A stretch of DNA of 64,000 nucleotides from Oribacterium sp. WCC10 (lineage in GTDB: Bacteria; Bacillota; Clostridia; Lachnospirales; Lachnospiraceae). Position numbers and translations under genes: made by a program. The notes beneath the pieces are model-generated. The model was not told the origin of the DNA. It made no database searches and saw only the letters and a list, made by a program, of their open reading frames with translations. Every line of letters starts with the position of its first letter. The stretch's first letter is position 1. The DNA is taken from contig NZ_FOPH01000003.1 of the NCBI RefSeq assembly GCF_900113415.1, positions 62,001-126,000 of the forward strand, written 5' to 3'. Below, one piece after another: positions 1-8,203 of this stretch.

Positions 1-1
1 A

Positions 2-523
2 CGCATACAGCAGAAGGTGGGCATAACAGCTATCTATGTAACCCATGATCAGTCTGAGGCCATGAGCATTTCCGACCAGATCATCATTATGAGCAAAGGA
101 AAAATGGAACAGGTGGGAACACCGAGGGAGATATATTATCACCCGGCATCAAGATTTGTCGCGGATTTCATCGGTGAAGCAAACTTCATACCGGCGGAAG
201 TGGAAAGCGTGGATGAAGAAAATGAAACCGCAGATATCAGTGTATTCGGAGAAAAGATAACCGTAAGAAACCATAACAGGATAAAACCTCACGAGGAAGC
301 CTCTCTGGTCATTCGACCTGAAAATGCAAAACTCAGCGATAAAGGAATCCTGAAGGGCGTGGTTTCACTGTCAACCTTCATGGGATCATACCAGTACTAT
401 CGCCTGAAAATCGGAGATATGGAAGTGCAGCTCTCGGACTACAATCCCGTAAACAGAAAGGTATATGAGGTAAACGAAGAAGCCTGCCTGGATTTCGACC
501 CGAAGGCGGTATATATTCTTTGA
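2..523 (+). CDS. ABC transporter ATP-binding protein, PotA-like, C-terminal part
   Basis: The gene is cut by the left edge; only the last 173 residues are present, in frame from base 2. The fragment opens with the end of the ATPase domain, including the switch histidine motif YVTHDQSEAM, then FVADFIGEANFIPAEV, which is typical of polyamine/iron-type importers. It ends in a TOBE-like beta domain of about 90 residues. Family knowledge: such subunits hydrolyse ATP at the inner face of the membrane to drive substrate-binding-protein-dependent uptake, most often of spermidine/putrescine, iron or aminoethylphosphonate. The substrate cannot be fixed from this fragment, and the permease genes would lie to the left. 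Confidence 0.85.
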   Translation, partial: RIQQKVGITAIYVTHDQSEAMSISDQIIIMSKGKMEQVGTPREIYYHPASRFVADFIGEANFIPAEVESVDEENETADISVFGEKITVRNHNRIKPHEEASLVIRPENAKLSDKGILKGVVSLSTFMGSYQYYRLKIGDMEVQLSDYNPVNRKVYEVNEEACLDFDPKAVYIL

Positions 524-591
524 TGATGCTCTATAAGTATTAGTTCTCCTATAAAAATGAGAGAAAACTATACAACAAGACTATCACATAT

Positions 592-760
592 AGGGATAAG
601 AAAATGCAAGGGATGGGTGACCAGGCTTGTGAGTTGAAAGAATATACTCGCAGACATGTACGATTCAATATGCACTTTTGTGCATATTGGGCGCACATGA
701 CAAGAGGATGTTCTTTCAATCTCGTGGGACGTCGCGCAACCTTGCATTTACTGTATCCCT
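592..760 (+). ncRNA. Rod-shaped structured RNA candidate (6S RNA-like)
   Basis: No convincing reading frame lies between 524 and 975, but nested long-range complementarity does. AGGGATA (592-598) pairs with TATCCCT (754-760). AATGCAAGG (603-611) pairs with CCTTGCATT (740-748). TTGAAAGAA (634-642) pairs with TTCTTTCAA (711-719). The apex is a perfect 9-bp hairpin, AATATGCAC/GTGCATATT (667-688), with a TTTT loop. The result is one long rod of about 170 nt with an internal bubble near 612-624/729-739, the architecture of 6S RNA, which binds sigma-A RNA polymerase. The 6S label is inference. A leader of the downstream aroF gene is the alternative; no T-rich terminator follows, and 761-975 holds nothing else I recognise. 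Confidence 0.45.
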
Positions 761-975
761 CATACAGGTTATATTTTCTATGCCCTATGATTACTTGATT
801 TTATGTCTCACAAGAACTATACTTCAGCTAATGCGGCTTTTATCTGCATTTTCTGCATTTATCAAAGTTTATGATACCTGGGAAATCGTCATGACCGGTA
901 AGCATCGGCATGAATTCAGATAGAAGTCCACGGGAAGGGTAGATATGAAGACCCTCGCATTGAAAGGAGTACACT

Positions 976-2025
976 ATGGGATTTGAATTCAGAGCAAAGC
1001 TTCCGTCCAGCGCGGAAATCAGAGAACAGATTCCTCTTTCAGCAGAGCTTGCCAAGATAAAGGCAGAACGCGACGAGGAAATCAAGGCCATATTCAGAGG
1101 AGACTCAAAGAAGTTTCTTCTTATCATCGGACCATGTTCGGCAGATCATCCGGATCCGGTACTTGAGTATTGCAACCGATTAAAAGAGATTGCAGATCAG
1201 GTCAAGGACAGTATCATGATCGTGCCGCGTATATACACAAACAAGCCACGTACAACAGGTCAGGGTTACAAGGGAATGCTTCATCAGCCGGACCCTGAAA
1301 AGGATGCCAATGTTTTAGGCGGTATCGCAGCCATCAGAAAGCTTCATATGGAAGTCCTTTCACAGACAGGAATGTCAACAGCTGATGAGATGCTGTATCC
1401 TGACAATCTCCGTTACCTCAGTGATATCATGAGCTATGTGGCTGTTGGCGCACGTTCTGTTGAGAACCAGCAGCACAGACTTGTGGCATCAGGTATAGAT
1501 GTTCCTACCGGAATGAAGAACCCGACTTCCGGAGACTTCGGAGTCATGCTTAATTCTATCTATGCAGGACAGCATGCACATGACTTTATTTTCCGCGAGT
1601 GGGAGGTTCAGTCCGATGGAAATCCTTACACACATGCGATTCTGAGAGGAGCACAGTCAAAGCATGGTCAGATCATGCCGAACTATCACTATGAGGATCT
1701 GAAGCTTCTTTACAACCTGTATACAAAGAAAGAGCTTTTGAATCCTGCGGTTGTGGTAGATACAAACCACTGTAATTCTGCAAAGAAGTATAAGGAACAG
1801 CTTCGTATCGCGAAGGAAGTCATGCATTCACGCAAGTACTCTGCAGAGCTTGCACGTTTTGTAAAGGGGCTTATGGTTGAGTCCTACATCGAGGAAGGCA
1901 GCTGTAAGGTAGAGGATCATATCTTCGGAAAGTCCATTACCGATGCATGTATAGGATGGGAAGATACCAAGAGACTCATTTCAGATGTATATGATTATAC
2001 TCAGATGACCAGGTTCGAAGACTGA
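976..2025 (+). CDS. aroF: 3-deoxy-7-phosphoheptulonate (DAHP) synthase, class I
   Basis: Catalyses condensation of phosphoenolpyruvate with erythrose 4-phosphate, the first step of the shikimate pathway to aromatic amino acids. The 349-residue length matches the AroF/G/H type. Motifs: GPCSADHPDP (about 52-61, with the metal-binding Cys), PRTTGQGYKG (91-100), GARSVENQQHR (about 158-168) and VDTNHCNS (about 261-268). Start: ATG at 976, behind GAAAGGAG. It stands alone, with a structured RNA upstream and a terminator downstream. Which aromatic amino acid inhibits it, and so whether aroF, aroG or aroH is the better symbol, cannot be told from sequence. Confidence 0.93.
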   Translation: MGFEFRAKLPSSAEIREQIPLSAELAKIKAERDEEIKAIFRGDSKKFLLIIGPCSADHPDPVLEYCNRLKEIADQVKDSIMIVPRIYTNKPRTTGQGYKGMLHQPDPEKDANVLGGIAAIRKLHMEVLSQTGMSTADEMLYPDNLRYLSDIMSYVAVGARSVENQQHRLVASGIDVPTGMKNPTSGDFGVMLNSIYAGQHAHDFIFREWEVQSDGNPYTHAILRGAQSKHGQIMPNYHYEDLKLLYNLYTKKELLNPAVVVDTNHCNSAKKYKEQLRIAKEVMHSRKYSAELARFVKGLMVESYIEEGSCKVEDHIFGKSITDACIGWEDTKRLISDVYDYTQMTRFED

Positions 2026-2040
2026 TAAAGACATAAGTAC

Positions 2041-2077
2041 CCCGGCCTAAATGCTTGCATTTAGACCGGGATTTTGT
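2041..2077 (+). terminator. Terminator after aroF
   Basis: Twelve-base arms CCCGGCCTAAAT and ATTTAGACCGGG (one mismatch) around a short loop, followed by ATTTTGT. Confidence 0.85.
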
Positions 2078-2116
2078 ATATACTAGATAAAGTTCGCGAA
2101 TCGAAATTATTTGTGG

Positions 2117-2146
2117 TTCATACCGGATTTCGGCGAATGGTAAAAT
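2117..2146 (+). promoter_or_regulatory. Possible tyrS promoter
   Basis: TTCATA (2117-2122), 18-bp spacer, TAAAAT (2141-2146), about 100 bases before tyrS. No T-box specifier or antiterminator sequence is visible in this leader. Confidence 0.4.
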
Positions 2147-2250
2147 ATGACATAGATTAATGCCATATATATCATAGAATCCGTAAGCTGCATGATTTGA
2201 AGATCAGCTGTGTCAGTTTTGGATTAATTTATATAAGGAGAAAAGATTCG

Positions 2251-3471
2251 ATGGGTGTATACGAAGAATTGGTAGCCAGAGGCCTGATCGCACAGGTCAC
2301 AAACGAGAAAGAAATCAAAGAGCTTGTTAACAACGGTAAGGCTACTTTCTATATTGGCTTTGATCCGACGGCTGATTCTCTGCATGTTGGACACTTTATG
2401 GCTCTGACACTTATGAAGCGTCTTCAGGAAGCCGGAAACAAGCCTATAGCTCTTGTTGGCGGCGGAACAGCTATGATAGGAGATCCTTCAGGACGTTCAG
2501 ATATGCGTACTATGATGACTATCGAGCAGATCGATCATAACTGTGAGTGCTTCAAGAAGCAGATGAGCCGTTTTATCGAGTTCGGTGAAGGAAAGGCTAT
2601 GCTGGTTAACAATGCTGACTGGCTCAGAAACCTTAACTTCCTCGATTTCATGAGAGATATCGGACCATGTTTTTCAGTAAATGATATGCTCCGTGCAAGA
2701 TGCTATGTTAACCGTATGGAGCAGGGGCTTACATTCCTTGAGTTCTCATACATGCTTATGCAGGGTTATGATTTCTACCGTCTTTTCAAGGATTACGGAT
2801 GTAATATGGAGTTCGGTGGTGATGACCAGTGGTCAAATATGCTTGCAGGAACAGAACTTATCCGTAAGAAGGAAGCAAAGGATGCACACGCGCTTACTAT
2901 CACACTTCTCACTAACAAAGAAGGAAAGAAGATGGGTAAGACAGCAAGCGGTGCGGTATGGCTTGATCCTGAGAAGACAACTCCGTATGATTTCTACCAG
3001 TACTGGAGAAATGTTGACGACGCTGACGTTATCAAGTGCCTTAAACTTCTTACATTCATTCCTCTTCCGGAGATTGAGGAGATGGCTAAGTGGGAAGGTG
3101 CAGAGCTTAACAAGGCTAAGGAGAGACTTGCTTACTCACTTACAGAACTTGTTCACGGAAAGGAAGAAGCTGATAAGGCTGATTCAGCTGCCAAGGCTAT
3201 ATTTGTAGGCGGCGGTGACAGTGAGAATATGCCTAAGTACACACTTAAGGCTGAGGATTACAGAGACGGCGCTATTGACATTTGCGGTATCCTTGCAGTT
3301 TCAGGTCTTGCAAAGTCAAGATCAGAGGCTCGTCAGAATGTTCAGCAGGGCGGCGTTCAGGTAGCAGGTGAGAAGGTTACAGATATCAAGACTTCATATA
3401 CTGCGGAAGATTTCAAGGACGGCGTTGTTGTACAGCGTGGAAAGAAAAACTTTGTAAAGATTTTCTCTTGA
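2251..3471 (+). CDS. tyrS: Tyrosyl-tRNA synthetase
   Basis: Charges tRNA-Tyr with tyrosine in the cytoplasm. The 406-residue product is typical of bacterial TyrRS. The class I signature is in DPTADSLHVGHFM (HVGH at 45-48); the second ATP motif is KKMGKT, the usual KFGKT/KMSKS variant, at about 229-234. YMLMQGYDF and GGDDQWSNM are the tyrosine-pocket segments. The last 70 residues form an S4 RNA-binding domain (SGLAKSRSEARQNVQQGGV). I chose ATG 2251 because AAGGAG sits at 2235-2240 and the family begins here; an in-frame upstream start at 2197 has no such site. It is flanked by terminators, so it is probably monocistronic. Confidence 0.96.
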   Translation: MGVYEELVARGLIAQVTNEKEIKELVNNGKATFYIGFDPTADSLHVGHFMALTLMKRLQEAGNKPIALVGGGTAMIGDPSGRSDMRTMMTIEQIDHNCECFKKQMSRFIEFGEGKAMLVNNADWLRNLNFLDFMRDIGPCFSVNDMLRARCYVNRMEQGLTFLEFSYMLMQGYDFYRLFKDYGCNMEFGGDDQWSNMLAGTELIRKKEAKDAHALTITLLTNKEGKKMGKTASGAVWLDPEKTTPYDFYQYWRNVDDADVIKCLKLLTFIPLPEIEEMAKWEGAELNKAKERLAYSLTELVHGKEEADKADSAAKAIFVGGGDSENMPKYTLKAEDYRDGAIDICGILAVSGLAKSRSEARQNVQQGGVQVAGEKVTDIKTSYTAEDFKDGVVVQRGKKNFVKIFS

Positions 3472-3521
3472 TTTCCTTTTTCTAAACAAAGCTTACTTAC
3501 TCTTAAATTTAGTTTACATAT

Positions 3522-3556
3522 AGGCGGATTGGGTTGTCTCAATCCGCCTTTTATTT
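3522..3556 (+). terminator. Terminator after tyrS
   Basis: Perfect arms AGGCGGATTG (3522-3531) and CAATCCGCCT (3540-3549), then TTTATTTT. Confidence 0.9.
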
Positions 3557-3646
3557 TATAATGTTTCTAGATAAAAAATTAAATTCATATCGATATCGAC
3601 TGTTTTTACTATTGACATGAAGATTAAGAAGGAGCTTTGAGTATTC

Positions 3647-4174
3647 ATGCACTTGAAGAAATTATTCCGATATATTGCTGTGACTGCAGGAGTGGTTACA
3701 ACACTGTGTTCGACATCATTTGCTCAGGCTGTTGTCAGGAACGTTGGTGTTGTTAAGCCTATCCAGATAGTGGTAGACAGTGATTATATACTTGCAAAAG
3801 TCAATGACCCTGTAAGCCGTAAGGATCAGCAGGCTTATATTGTTGCTGACAATGCAGCATTTCATCTGGTTTCCGATTCATATTCGGAGGCTGAGGTTAT
3901 TTTCTGTATTAATGAATTTGTTGATGGACAGGATGCCGGTGTATCAAACCGCGTTCTGAAGAAAACTGTATCCATGGGAGAAGAGCTTACTATGCTTCCG
4001 GCGGATACATTTGATGATGGTGTGGCAGACGGATCGGCCTACAAGATCACCGATCGGTGCTATGCAATCAAGGTCTACGGATCAGATAAGAAGAATTGTG
4101 ATATTTTCTATTTTGGACTTGTAGATGAGGATACCTACGATAAGATGGCGGAGACTTCCGCATCAGCCACGTAA
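3647..4174 (+). CDS. Secreted protein of unknown function
   Basis: I do not recognise this 175-residue protein. It has a clear signal peptide: basic start MHLKKLFRY, a hydrophobic core, and a probable cleavage after AQA at residue 28. That leaves about 147 mature residues rich in beta-prone segments and acidic residues, with two cysteines. AAGGAG lies about 11 bases before the ATG. A terminator follows, and a second secreted protein (a DUF5722 glycosidase-like protein) begins about 100 bases further on. Shared location and export suggest the two may act on the same extracellular material, but that is inference only. Confidence 0.75.
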   Translation: MHLKKLFRYIAVTAGVVTTLCSTSFAQAVVRNVGVVKPIQIVVDSDYILAKVNDPVSRKDQQAYIVADNAAFHLVSDSYSEAEVIFCINEFVDGQDAGVSNRVLKKTVSMGEELTMLPADTFDDGVADGSAYKITDRCYAIKVYGSDKKNCDIFYFGLVDEDTYDKMAETSASAT

Positions 4175-4204
4175 GTGAGGCAAACATTATTTAAGCAGTG
4201 AACA

Positions 4205-4249
4205 TAAAAACTATACATCAGGATTCCAGTCCTTATGTGTAGTTTTTTT
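4205..4249 (+). terminator. Terminator between the two secreted-protein genes
   Basis: Arms AAAACTATACAT and ATGTGTAGTTTT (one G-U pair) followed by a run of T at 4243-4249. Confidence 0.8.
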
Positions 4250-4277
4250 ATTATCAACTTATGAGAGGAAGGTATAA

Positions 4278-6065
4278 ATGACATTAAATATAAAAAACAG
4301 ATCTCTGAAAACATTGTGTGTTGCGGGGATCGTTCTTGCACTTTCGGGTTTTCCGGCTTATGCGGATGTTGCCGGAACAGGTGTTGATCCTTCGACATTT
4401 GTTTATCCCGGTGCCGGTTCTTCTGCCACTGTTTCACAGAATGCTTCAAGTGCAGGGGTTAGTTACAGGATTGATTATACAACTGAGGCTTCACTCAATG
4501 CATCGAATGTTGTATCGGGGTATGCAAAGGTCACTGAGGTTGCATTAAATCCTTATGATCCGACGAAGATCAATATCACTGTAGATGCAAGTGCACTTTT
4601 AGGACAGGTTCAGAACTTATATCTATTTGATATGAAACCTTATGAAATGGATCTTAACGGCAGAAGTGATTATCTTTCTGTCAGGGAGATCGGTAACGGA
4701 AAGATCACAGTAACTGTTGATCTCTTCAGGGAAGATGGAAGCAACAGAATATACGATGCTTTTGTTCTGGCGGTTCCACAGGGAGACGGATATTACATAG
4801 TTTCCAACCGTTGTTACATTTCCAACCCGGAAGCGATTGCGGCTGATCAGACGCCCGCACTTAATCTTGGTAAAAAAGGTCTGATGGTAGACCCCAATAT
4901 CCTTGATGATGCTATTGATTTAAATATTAAGCATGCATTTGTTGCAATCACAACGAGCCAGCTTTTCGGTCAGGGCATTAATTATACCTTTGAGGGCAAG
5001 ACATATTCCTTTGATTCAGGACTTGTAAATCAGCTCGACCAGGAGATCAATCGTCTCAGTTCCAGCGGTATTGCCGTTACTGCAGGTATCGTTAACGGAT
5101 GGAATGCACAGTATCCTGATCTGTACAGACCCGGCACTGCAGTTCAGTCTTCGGATGCTGCTCTGTACTACGGATTTAATGTTGAAACCGAAGATGGTTT
5201 TCAGATGGTTAAAGCGCTGGCTTCATTTCTTGCAAACAGGTATAACGGTCATAACAGCCATGGAAAGATCACAAACTGGGTTATAGGAAATGAAATAAAC
5301 AATCAGTACTGGAATTATGTTGGTAATTACAGTGTGGCTGATTATACAAGGATATTCCAGAGAACATTCAGGGTTTTCTATACAGCAATCAAGTCTGTTT
5401 CTGCCAATGACAATGTTATGTTCTCATTGGATTATTATTGGACTATACCAACAGAATCCGGAATAGTTACCAAGTACCCCGGAAAGGATGTTCTTGATAC
5501 TTTTGCATCTCTTGACGCTCAGGAAGGACGGACAAACTGGGCTCTGGCCATTCATCCTTATCCTTACCCGCTTACGGATCCTGTTTTCTGGGATGACGAG
5601 AGTTCAAACAAGGTCACTCAGGATGTGACTACTCCGGTTGTGAGTTATCTGAATCTTGGCGTTTTGACCAATTATATGCACAACGGCAATATGCTGGATA
5701 ACAACGGAGCTGTTCGCAATATTTTCATGACTGAGCAGGGATTCAGTTCTGTGAAGAATCTGTATAAGGATTCTACAACTGAACAGGCAGCGGCAGTAGC
5801 ATACGGACACTATATAGTTGAGAACAATCCGGATATTGATGCATATATGCTTTCACGCCAGCTTGATAATGAAGGTGAGACAAAGGATGGTCTGTATTTT
5901 GGACTTTCAACCACCGGTGCAGATGGCTCATTACAGGCCAAGCCGGCGAGAGAAGTTTTTAAGTATATAGATGATCCTGCACAGTCACTTCAGATTTCTG
6001 ATTTTGCAAAGAGCATCATCGGAATAAATGACTGGTCGGAGGTTATTCCGGGATTCCATCTGTAA
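4278..6065 (+). CDS. Secreted DUF5722 protein, glycoside-hydrolase-like
   Basis: A 595-residue exported protein whose signal peptide ends AYA at about residue 29. An N-terminal beta region (about 60-190) precedes a TIM-barrel-like part. Two glutamates fit a retaining clan GH-A pair: Asn-Glu in WVIGNEINNQ (Glu about 339, acid/base position) and FMTEQGFSS (Glu about 486, nucleophile position). Their spacing of about 147 residues is normal for that clan. AIHPYPYP and NGWNAQYPDLYRPG look like barrel-loop segments. The family is DUF5722 as I remember it; the substrate is unknown, though plant or bacterial polysaccharide is likely in a gut or rumen anaerobe. GAGGAAGG precedes the ATG. Confidence 0.8.
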   Translation: MTLNIKNRSLKTLCVAGIVLALSGFPAYADVAGTGVDPSTFVYPGAGSSATVSQNASSAGVSYRIDYTTEASLNASNVVSGYAKVTEVALNPYDPTKINITVDASALLGQVQNLYLFDMKPYEMDLNGRSDYLSVREIGNGKITVTVDLFREDGSNRIYDAFVLAVPQGDGYYIVSNRCYISNPEAIAADQTPALNLGKKGLMVDPNILDDAIDLNIKHAFVAITTSQLFGQGINYTFEGKTYSFDSGLVNQLDQEINRLSSSGIAVTAGIVNGWNAQYPDLYRPGTAVQSSDAALYYGFNVETEDGFQMVKALASFLANRYNGHNSHGKITNWVIGNEINNQYWNYVGNYSVADYTRIFQRTFRVFYTAIKSVSANDNVMFSLDYYWTIPTESGIVTKYPGKDVLDTFASLDAQEGRTNWALAIHPYPYPLTDPVFWDDESSNKVTQDVTTPVVSYLNLGVLTNYMHNGNMLDNNGAVRNIFMTEQGFSSVKNLYKDSTTEQAAAVAYGHYIVENNPDIDAYMLSRQLDNEGETKDGLYFGLSTTGADGSLQAKPAREVFKYIDDPAQSLQISDFAKSIIGINDWSEVIPGFHL

Positions 6066-6087
6066 AATTGTTTTAATCTTTTTTCTA

Positions 6088-6112
6088 AAAGGCAGCCGGA
6101 TGGCTGTCTTTT
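6088..6112 (+). terminator. Terminator after the DUF5722 gene
   Basis: AAGGCAGCC, short loop GGAT, GGCTGTCTTTT. Confidence 0.8.
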
Positions 6113-6139
6113 ATATTGGATTTTTTTGCCGAAGCGTCC

Positions 6140-6203
6140 CGTTTTAAAATGGACCCCTCCGGTTCATCCTGGATCAATCGGCGTCAGAACGGTTCCGGAG
6201 GGA
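6140..6203. repeat. Inverted-repeat region of unknown role
   Basis: GTCCCGTTTTAAAATGGAC (an imperfect palindrome) is followed by CCCTCCGG, about 30 bases of spacer, and CCGGAGGG. The TTTTAAAATGGAC core is shared with the long palindrome at 48150-48187. There is no T-run, so it is not an obvious terminator. The rest of 6113-6234 holds nothing else. Confidence 0.5.
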
Positions 6204-6234
6204 GAAATATAAAGCTATTATTGTAATACAAATG

Positions 6235-6263
6235 TTGTGACCGGAAAAAAATTGATTTATAAT
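6235..6263 (+). promoter_or_regulatory. Sigma-A-type promoter for the SPFH gene
   Basis: TTGTGA, exactly 17 bases, TATAAT. Predicted transcription start is near 6270, giving a leader of about 190 bases. Confidence 0.65.
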
Positions 6264-6322
6264 AAAAGATAACTAAAACAATTTTTTTAATATTTGAGGG
6301 GTGTGCAGAGTTTTTCTTGTAA

Positions 6323-6451
6323 CTAGGCATTTATCATCAGCTGTTCGAGGATGTGAGGAATGTTGTTCCATACATTTCTGAGGAGTTTAAAGATAATGAT
6401 TTTGAATCATTGATCATTGCTGGACATCAGGCTGATGTTCCCGGAGTATAG
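6323..6451 (+). pseudogene. Possible 3' remnant of a coding sequence in the SPFH leader
   Basis: A 42-codon open frame directly follows a TAA (6320-6322) and ends at TAG 6449-6451, overlapping the AGGAGG that serves the next gene. Its composition is protein-like (LFEDVRNVV, EEFKDNDFESL) and no ATG, GTG or TTG with a ribosome site starts it. It looks like the C-terminal end of a gene that lost its 5' part, leaving translational coupling to the SPFH gene intact. The parent family is unknown. A chance open frame is the alternative. Confidence 0.35.
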
Positions 6452-6462
6452 GAGGAAGTTAT

Positions 6463-7746
6463 ATGGGACTTTTGCAGGTTGGTAAAGCTGCTGTAAGCAC
6501 AGTACTTTCAGACCAGTGGCGTGAGTACTTCTACTGTGACTCACTGGATGAGAGAGTACTCATGAAGAAAGGTGCTCCACGTAGAGGAAAAAACAATTTT
6601 AATACCAAGGCAAGCGATAATGTTATCACAAACGGCTCCATCGTTGCTGTAAACGAAGGTCAGTGTATGATTATCGTTGATAACGGTGCCATCGTTGAAG
6701 TCAGTGCTGAGCCGGGTCAGTTCGTTTGGGATTCTTCATCAGAGCCTACTATCTTTTACGGCGGACTTAAGAAGGGTATCGTTGATTCATTCAATCAGTG
6801 GAAAAAGCGTGTGACATTTGCCGGTGATACAGCTACTGATCAGAGAGTGTATTTCTTTAATACCAAGGATATCTTCGGAAACAAGTACGGTACACAGAAT
6901 CCGATTCCTTTCCGTCTTATCGACAGGAATATCAATCTTGATGTTGAGTTTGGCATACGTTGCCATGGTGAGTACAGCTACAGAATCGCAGACCCTATCC
7001 TTTTCTACAAGAAGGTTTGTGGTAATGTTACTGATGAGTACACTCGTGACCGCATCGATTCACAGCTTAAGTCAGAGCTTCTTACAGCTCTTCAGCCTGC
7101 ATTTGCAGACATTTCAGCTAAGGGAATCAGATATTCAGAGCTTCCTGCACATTCTGATGACATCGCTGAAGCACTTAATACTCACCTCACAGAGACATGG
7201 GGCAAGCATTATGGAATCGAGATTGCTTCTTTCGGATTAAGCTCAGCAACTATTTCCGAAGAGGATGCTCAGAAGATCCAGACACTTCAGCTCAATGCTA
7301 CACTTCGCGATCCGGGTATGGGTGCTGCAACACTCACCGCTGCTCAGGCACAGGCAATGAAGGATGCTGCAAACAATACATCCACAGGTCCTATGATGGC
7401 ATTTGCCGGTATGAATATGGCAAATATGGCAGGCGGTATGAATGCCAATACTCTGTATGGTATGGCTCAGCAGAATCAGCAGGCTTCACAGATGCAGCAG
7501 CAGGCTCAGGCACCTCAGATGGCTCCTCAGGGAGTTGTAGGCGCTATGGGTACAAACGGTGCAGCGCCGGAACAGCCAAAGATGCAGGCCGGTGGATGGA
7601 CATGCGAGTGCGGAGCTTCCAACAACGGAAACTTCTGTACAAACTGCGGAAAGCCGAGACCAAAGCCGGCTACATGGTTCTGCCCACAGTGCGGAACTGA
7701 AAACGGCGGCAATTTCTGTACAAATTGCGGAACAAAGAGACCGTAA
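6463..7746 (+). CDS. SPFH (band 7-like) protein with two C-terminal zinc ribbons
   Basis: A 427-residue protein of the YdjI-like branch of the SPFH superfamily. The SPFH part spans about 1-275 (for example DERVLMKKGAPRRG, RLIDRNINLDVEFGIRCHGEYSYRI). A low-complexity Ala/Met/Gln linker (about 285-375) follows. Two rubredoxin-like zinc ribbons end the protein: CECGAS..FCTNCG and CPQCGTE..FCTNCG, eight cysteines in four pairs. Such proteins scaffold membrane microdomains and, in Bacillus, the YdjI homologue recruits a PspA-type stress protein. No signal peptide is seen. AGGAGG lies 7-12 bases before the ATG. No PspA-like partner is encoded nearby. Confidence 0.85.
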   Translation: MGLLQVGKAAVSTVLSDQWREYFYCDSLDERVLMKKGAPRRGKNNFNTKASDNVITNGSIVAVNEGQCMIIVDNGAIVEVSAEPGQFVWDSSSEPTIFYGGLKKGIVDSFNQWKKRVTFAGDTATDQRVYFFNTKDIFGNKYGTQNPIPFRLIDRNINLDVEFGIRCHGEYSYRIADPILFYKKVCGNVTDEYTRDRIDSQLKSELLTALQPAFADISAKGIRYSELPAHSDDIAEALNTHLTETWGKHYGIEIASFGLSSATISEEDAQKIQTLQLNATLRDPGMGAATLTAAQAQAMKDAANNTSTGPMMAFAGMNMANMAGGMNANTLYGMAQQNQQASQMQQQAQAPQMAPQGVVGAMGTNGAAPEQPKMQAGGWTCECGASNNGNFCTNCGKPRPKPATWFCPQCGTENGGNFCTNCGTKRP

Positions 7747-7760
7747 AATTATTGTGATAA

Positions 7761-7806
7761 AAAACTCCCGGAATGAAGTATAAAAGCTTCATCCCGGGAG
7801 TTTTGC
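7761..7806. terminator. Bidirectional terminator between SPFH gene and tRNA-Arg
   Basis: AAAACTCCCGG and CCGGGAGTTTT enclose a second pair, ATGAAG/CTTCAT. T-runs occur on both strands, so it can end the SPFH transcript and the leftward tRNA transcript. Confidence 0.85.
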
Positions 7807-7812
7807 AATGTA

Positions 7813-7885
7813 TGTTCCTAGACGGACTCGAACCGTCACTACAGGCGTCGGAGGCCTGCGCTCTATCCTGTTAAGCTATAGAAAC
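7813..7885 (-). tRNA. tRNA-Arg (anticodon CCG)
   Basis: The minus strand folds into a complete 73-nt cloverleaf. The acceptor GTTTCTA pairs with TAGGAAC and the discriminator base is A. The D stem is GCTT/GAGC, and the anticodon stem CAGGC/GCCTG has loop CTCCGAC, giving anticodon CCG (codon CGG). The T arm is GACGG TTCGAGT CCGTC. CCA is not encoded, so it must be added after transcription. Confidence 0.95.
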
Positions 7886-7910
7886 AGAAAAACATTTTTT
7901 CAACTTTTTG

Positions 7911-7939
7911 ATTATACGGCATCGTGAGCCAAAAAACAA
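7911..7939 (-). promoter_or_regulatory. Promoter of tRNA-Arg
   Basis: On the minus strand: TTGTTT (7934-7939), 17-bp spacer, TATAAT (7911-7916), about 25 bases before the tRNA 5' end. Confidence 0.7.
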
Positions 7940-8048
7940 GTTAATGCTTCTTTTGTGTGAAAATTGTTAGTGAGGTTGTGTGAACGGTAGTGTAACCCAC
8001 CCGATTAATGCGGATCAATAAAAGCGAAATTCTTCCGTGCTCAATGGA

Positions 8049-8077
8049 TTGAAATAAATTTCCACCCGTGATATGAT
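8049..8077 (+). promoter_or_regulatory. Promoter of the RpiR-family regulator
   Basis: TTGAAA (8049-8054), 17 bases, TATGAT (8072-8077). Between this and the tRNA promoter (7940-8048) I see nothing distinct. Confidence 0.65.
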
Positions 8078-8114
8078 AAACCAAGAGATATGAAAATTTG
8101 GCCTGTCGCATTAT

Positions 8115-8150
8115 GTACGGATGTAACGAGTGAGCATCCTTGTACAGCTC
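8115..8150 (+). other. Two overlapping alternative hairpins in the RpiR leader
   Basis: GGATG (8119-8123) can pair with CATCC (8136-8140), while GTGAGC (8131-8136) can pair with GCTCAC just downstream. The pairings overlap and so exclude each other. No terminator follows. It may be a degenerate copy of the GTGAG-type repeats seen from 11.6 kb onward. Confidence 0.35.
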
Positions 8151-8203
8151 ACTATTTGAATTTGTTCATTATTTTTTGTGAAACCTTTTGAGAGGAGAAA
8201 GAG

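Noticed and set aside
720-745. T-box antiterminator-like GTGGGACGTCGCG
   Set aside because: Two extra bases break the T-box core, no specifier stem or terminator is found, and the segment pairs within the rod-shaped RNA.
604-923. Short overlapping plus-strand open frames upstream of aroF
   Set aside because: No ribosome sites, unlikely composition, and they coincide with strongly paired RNA arms.
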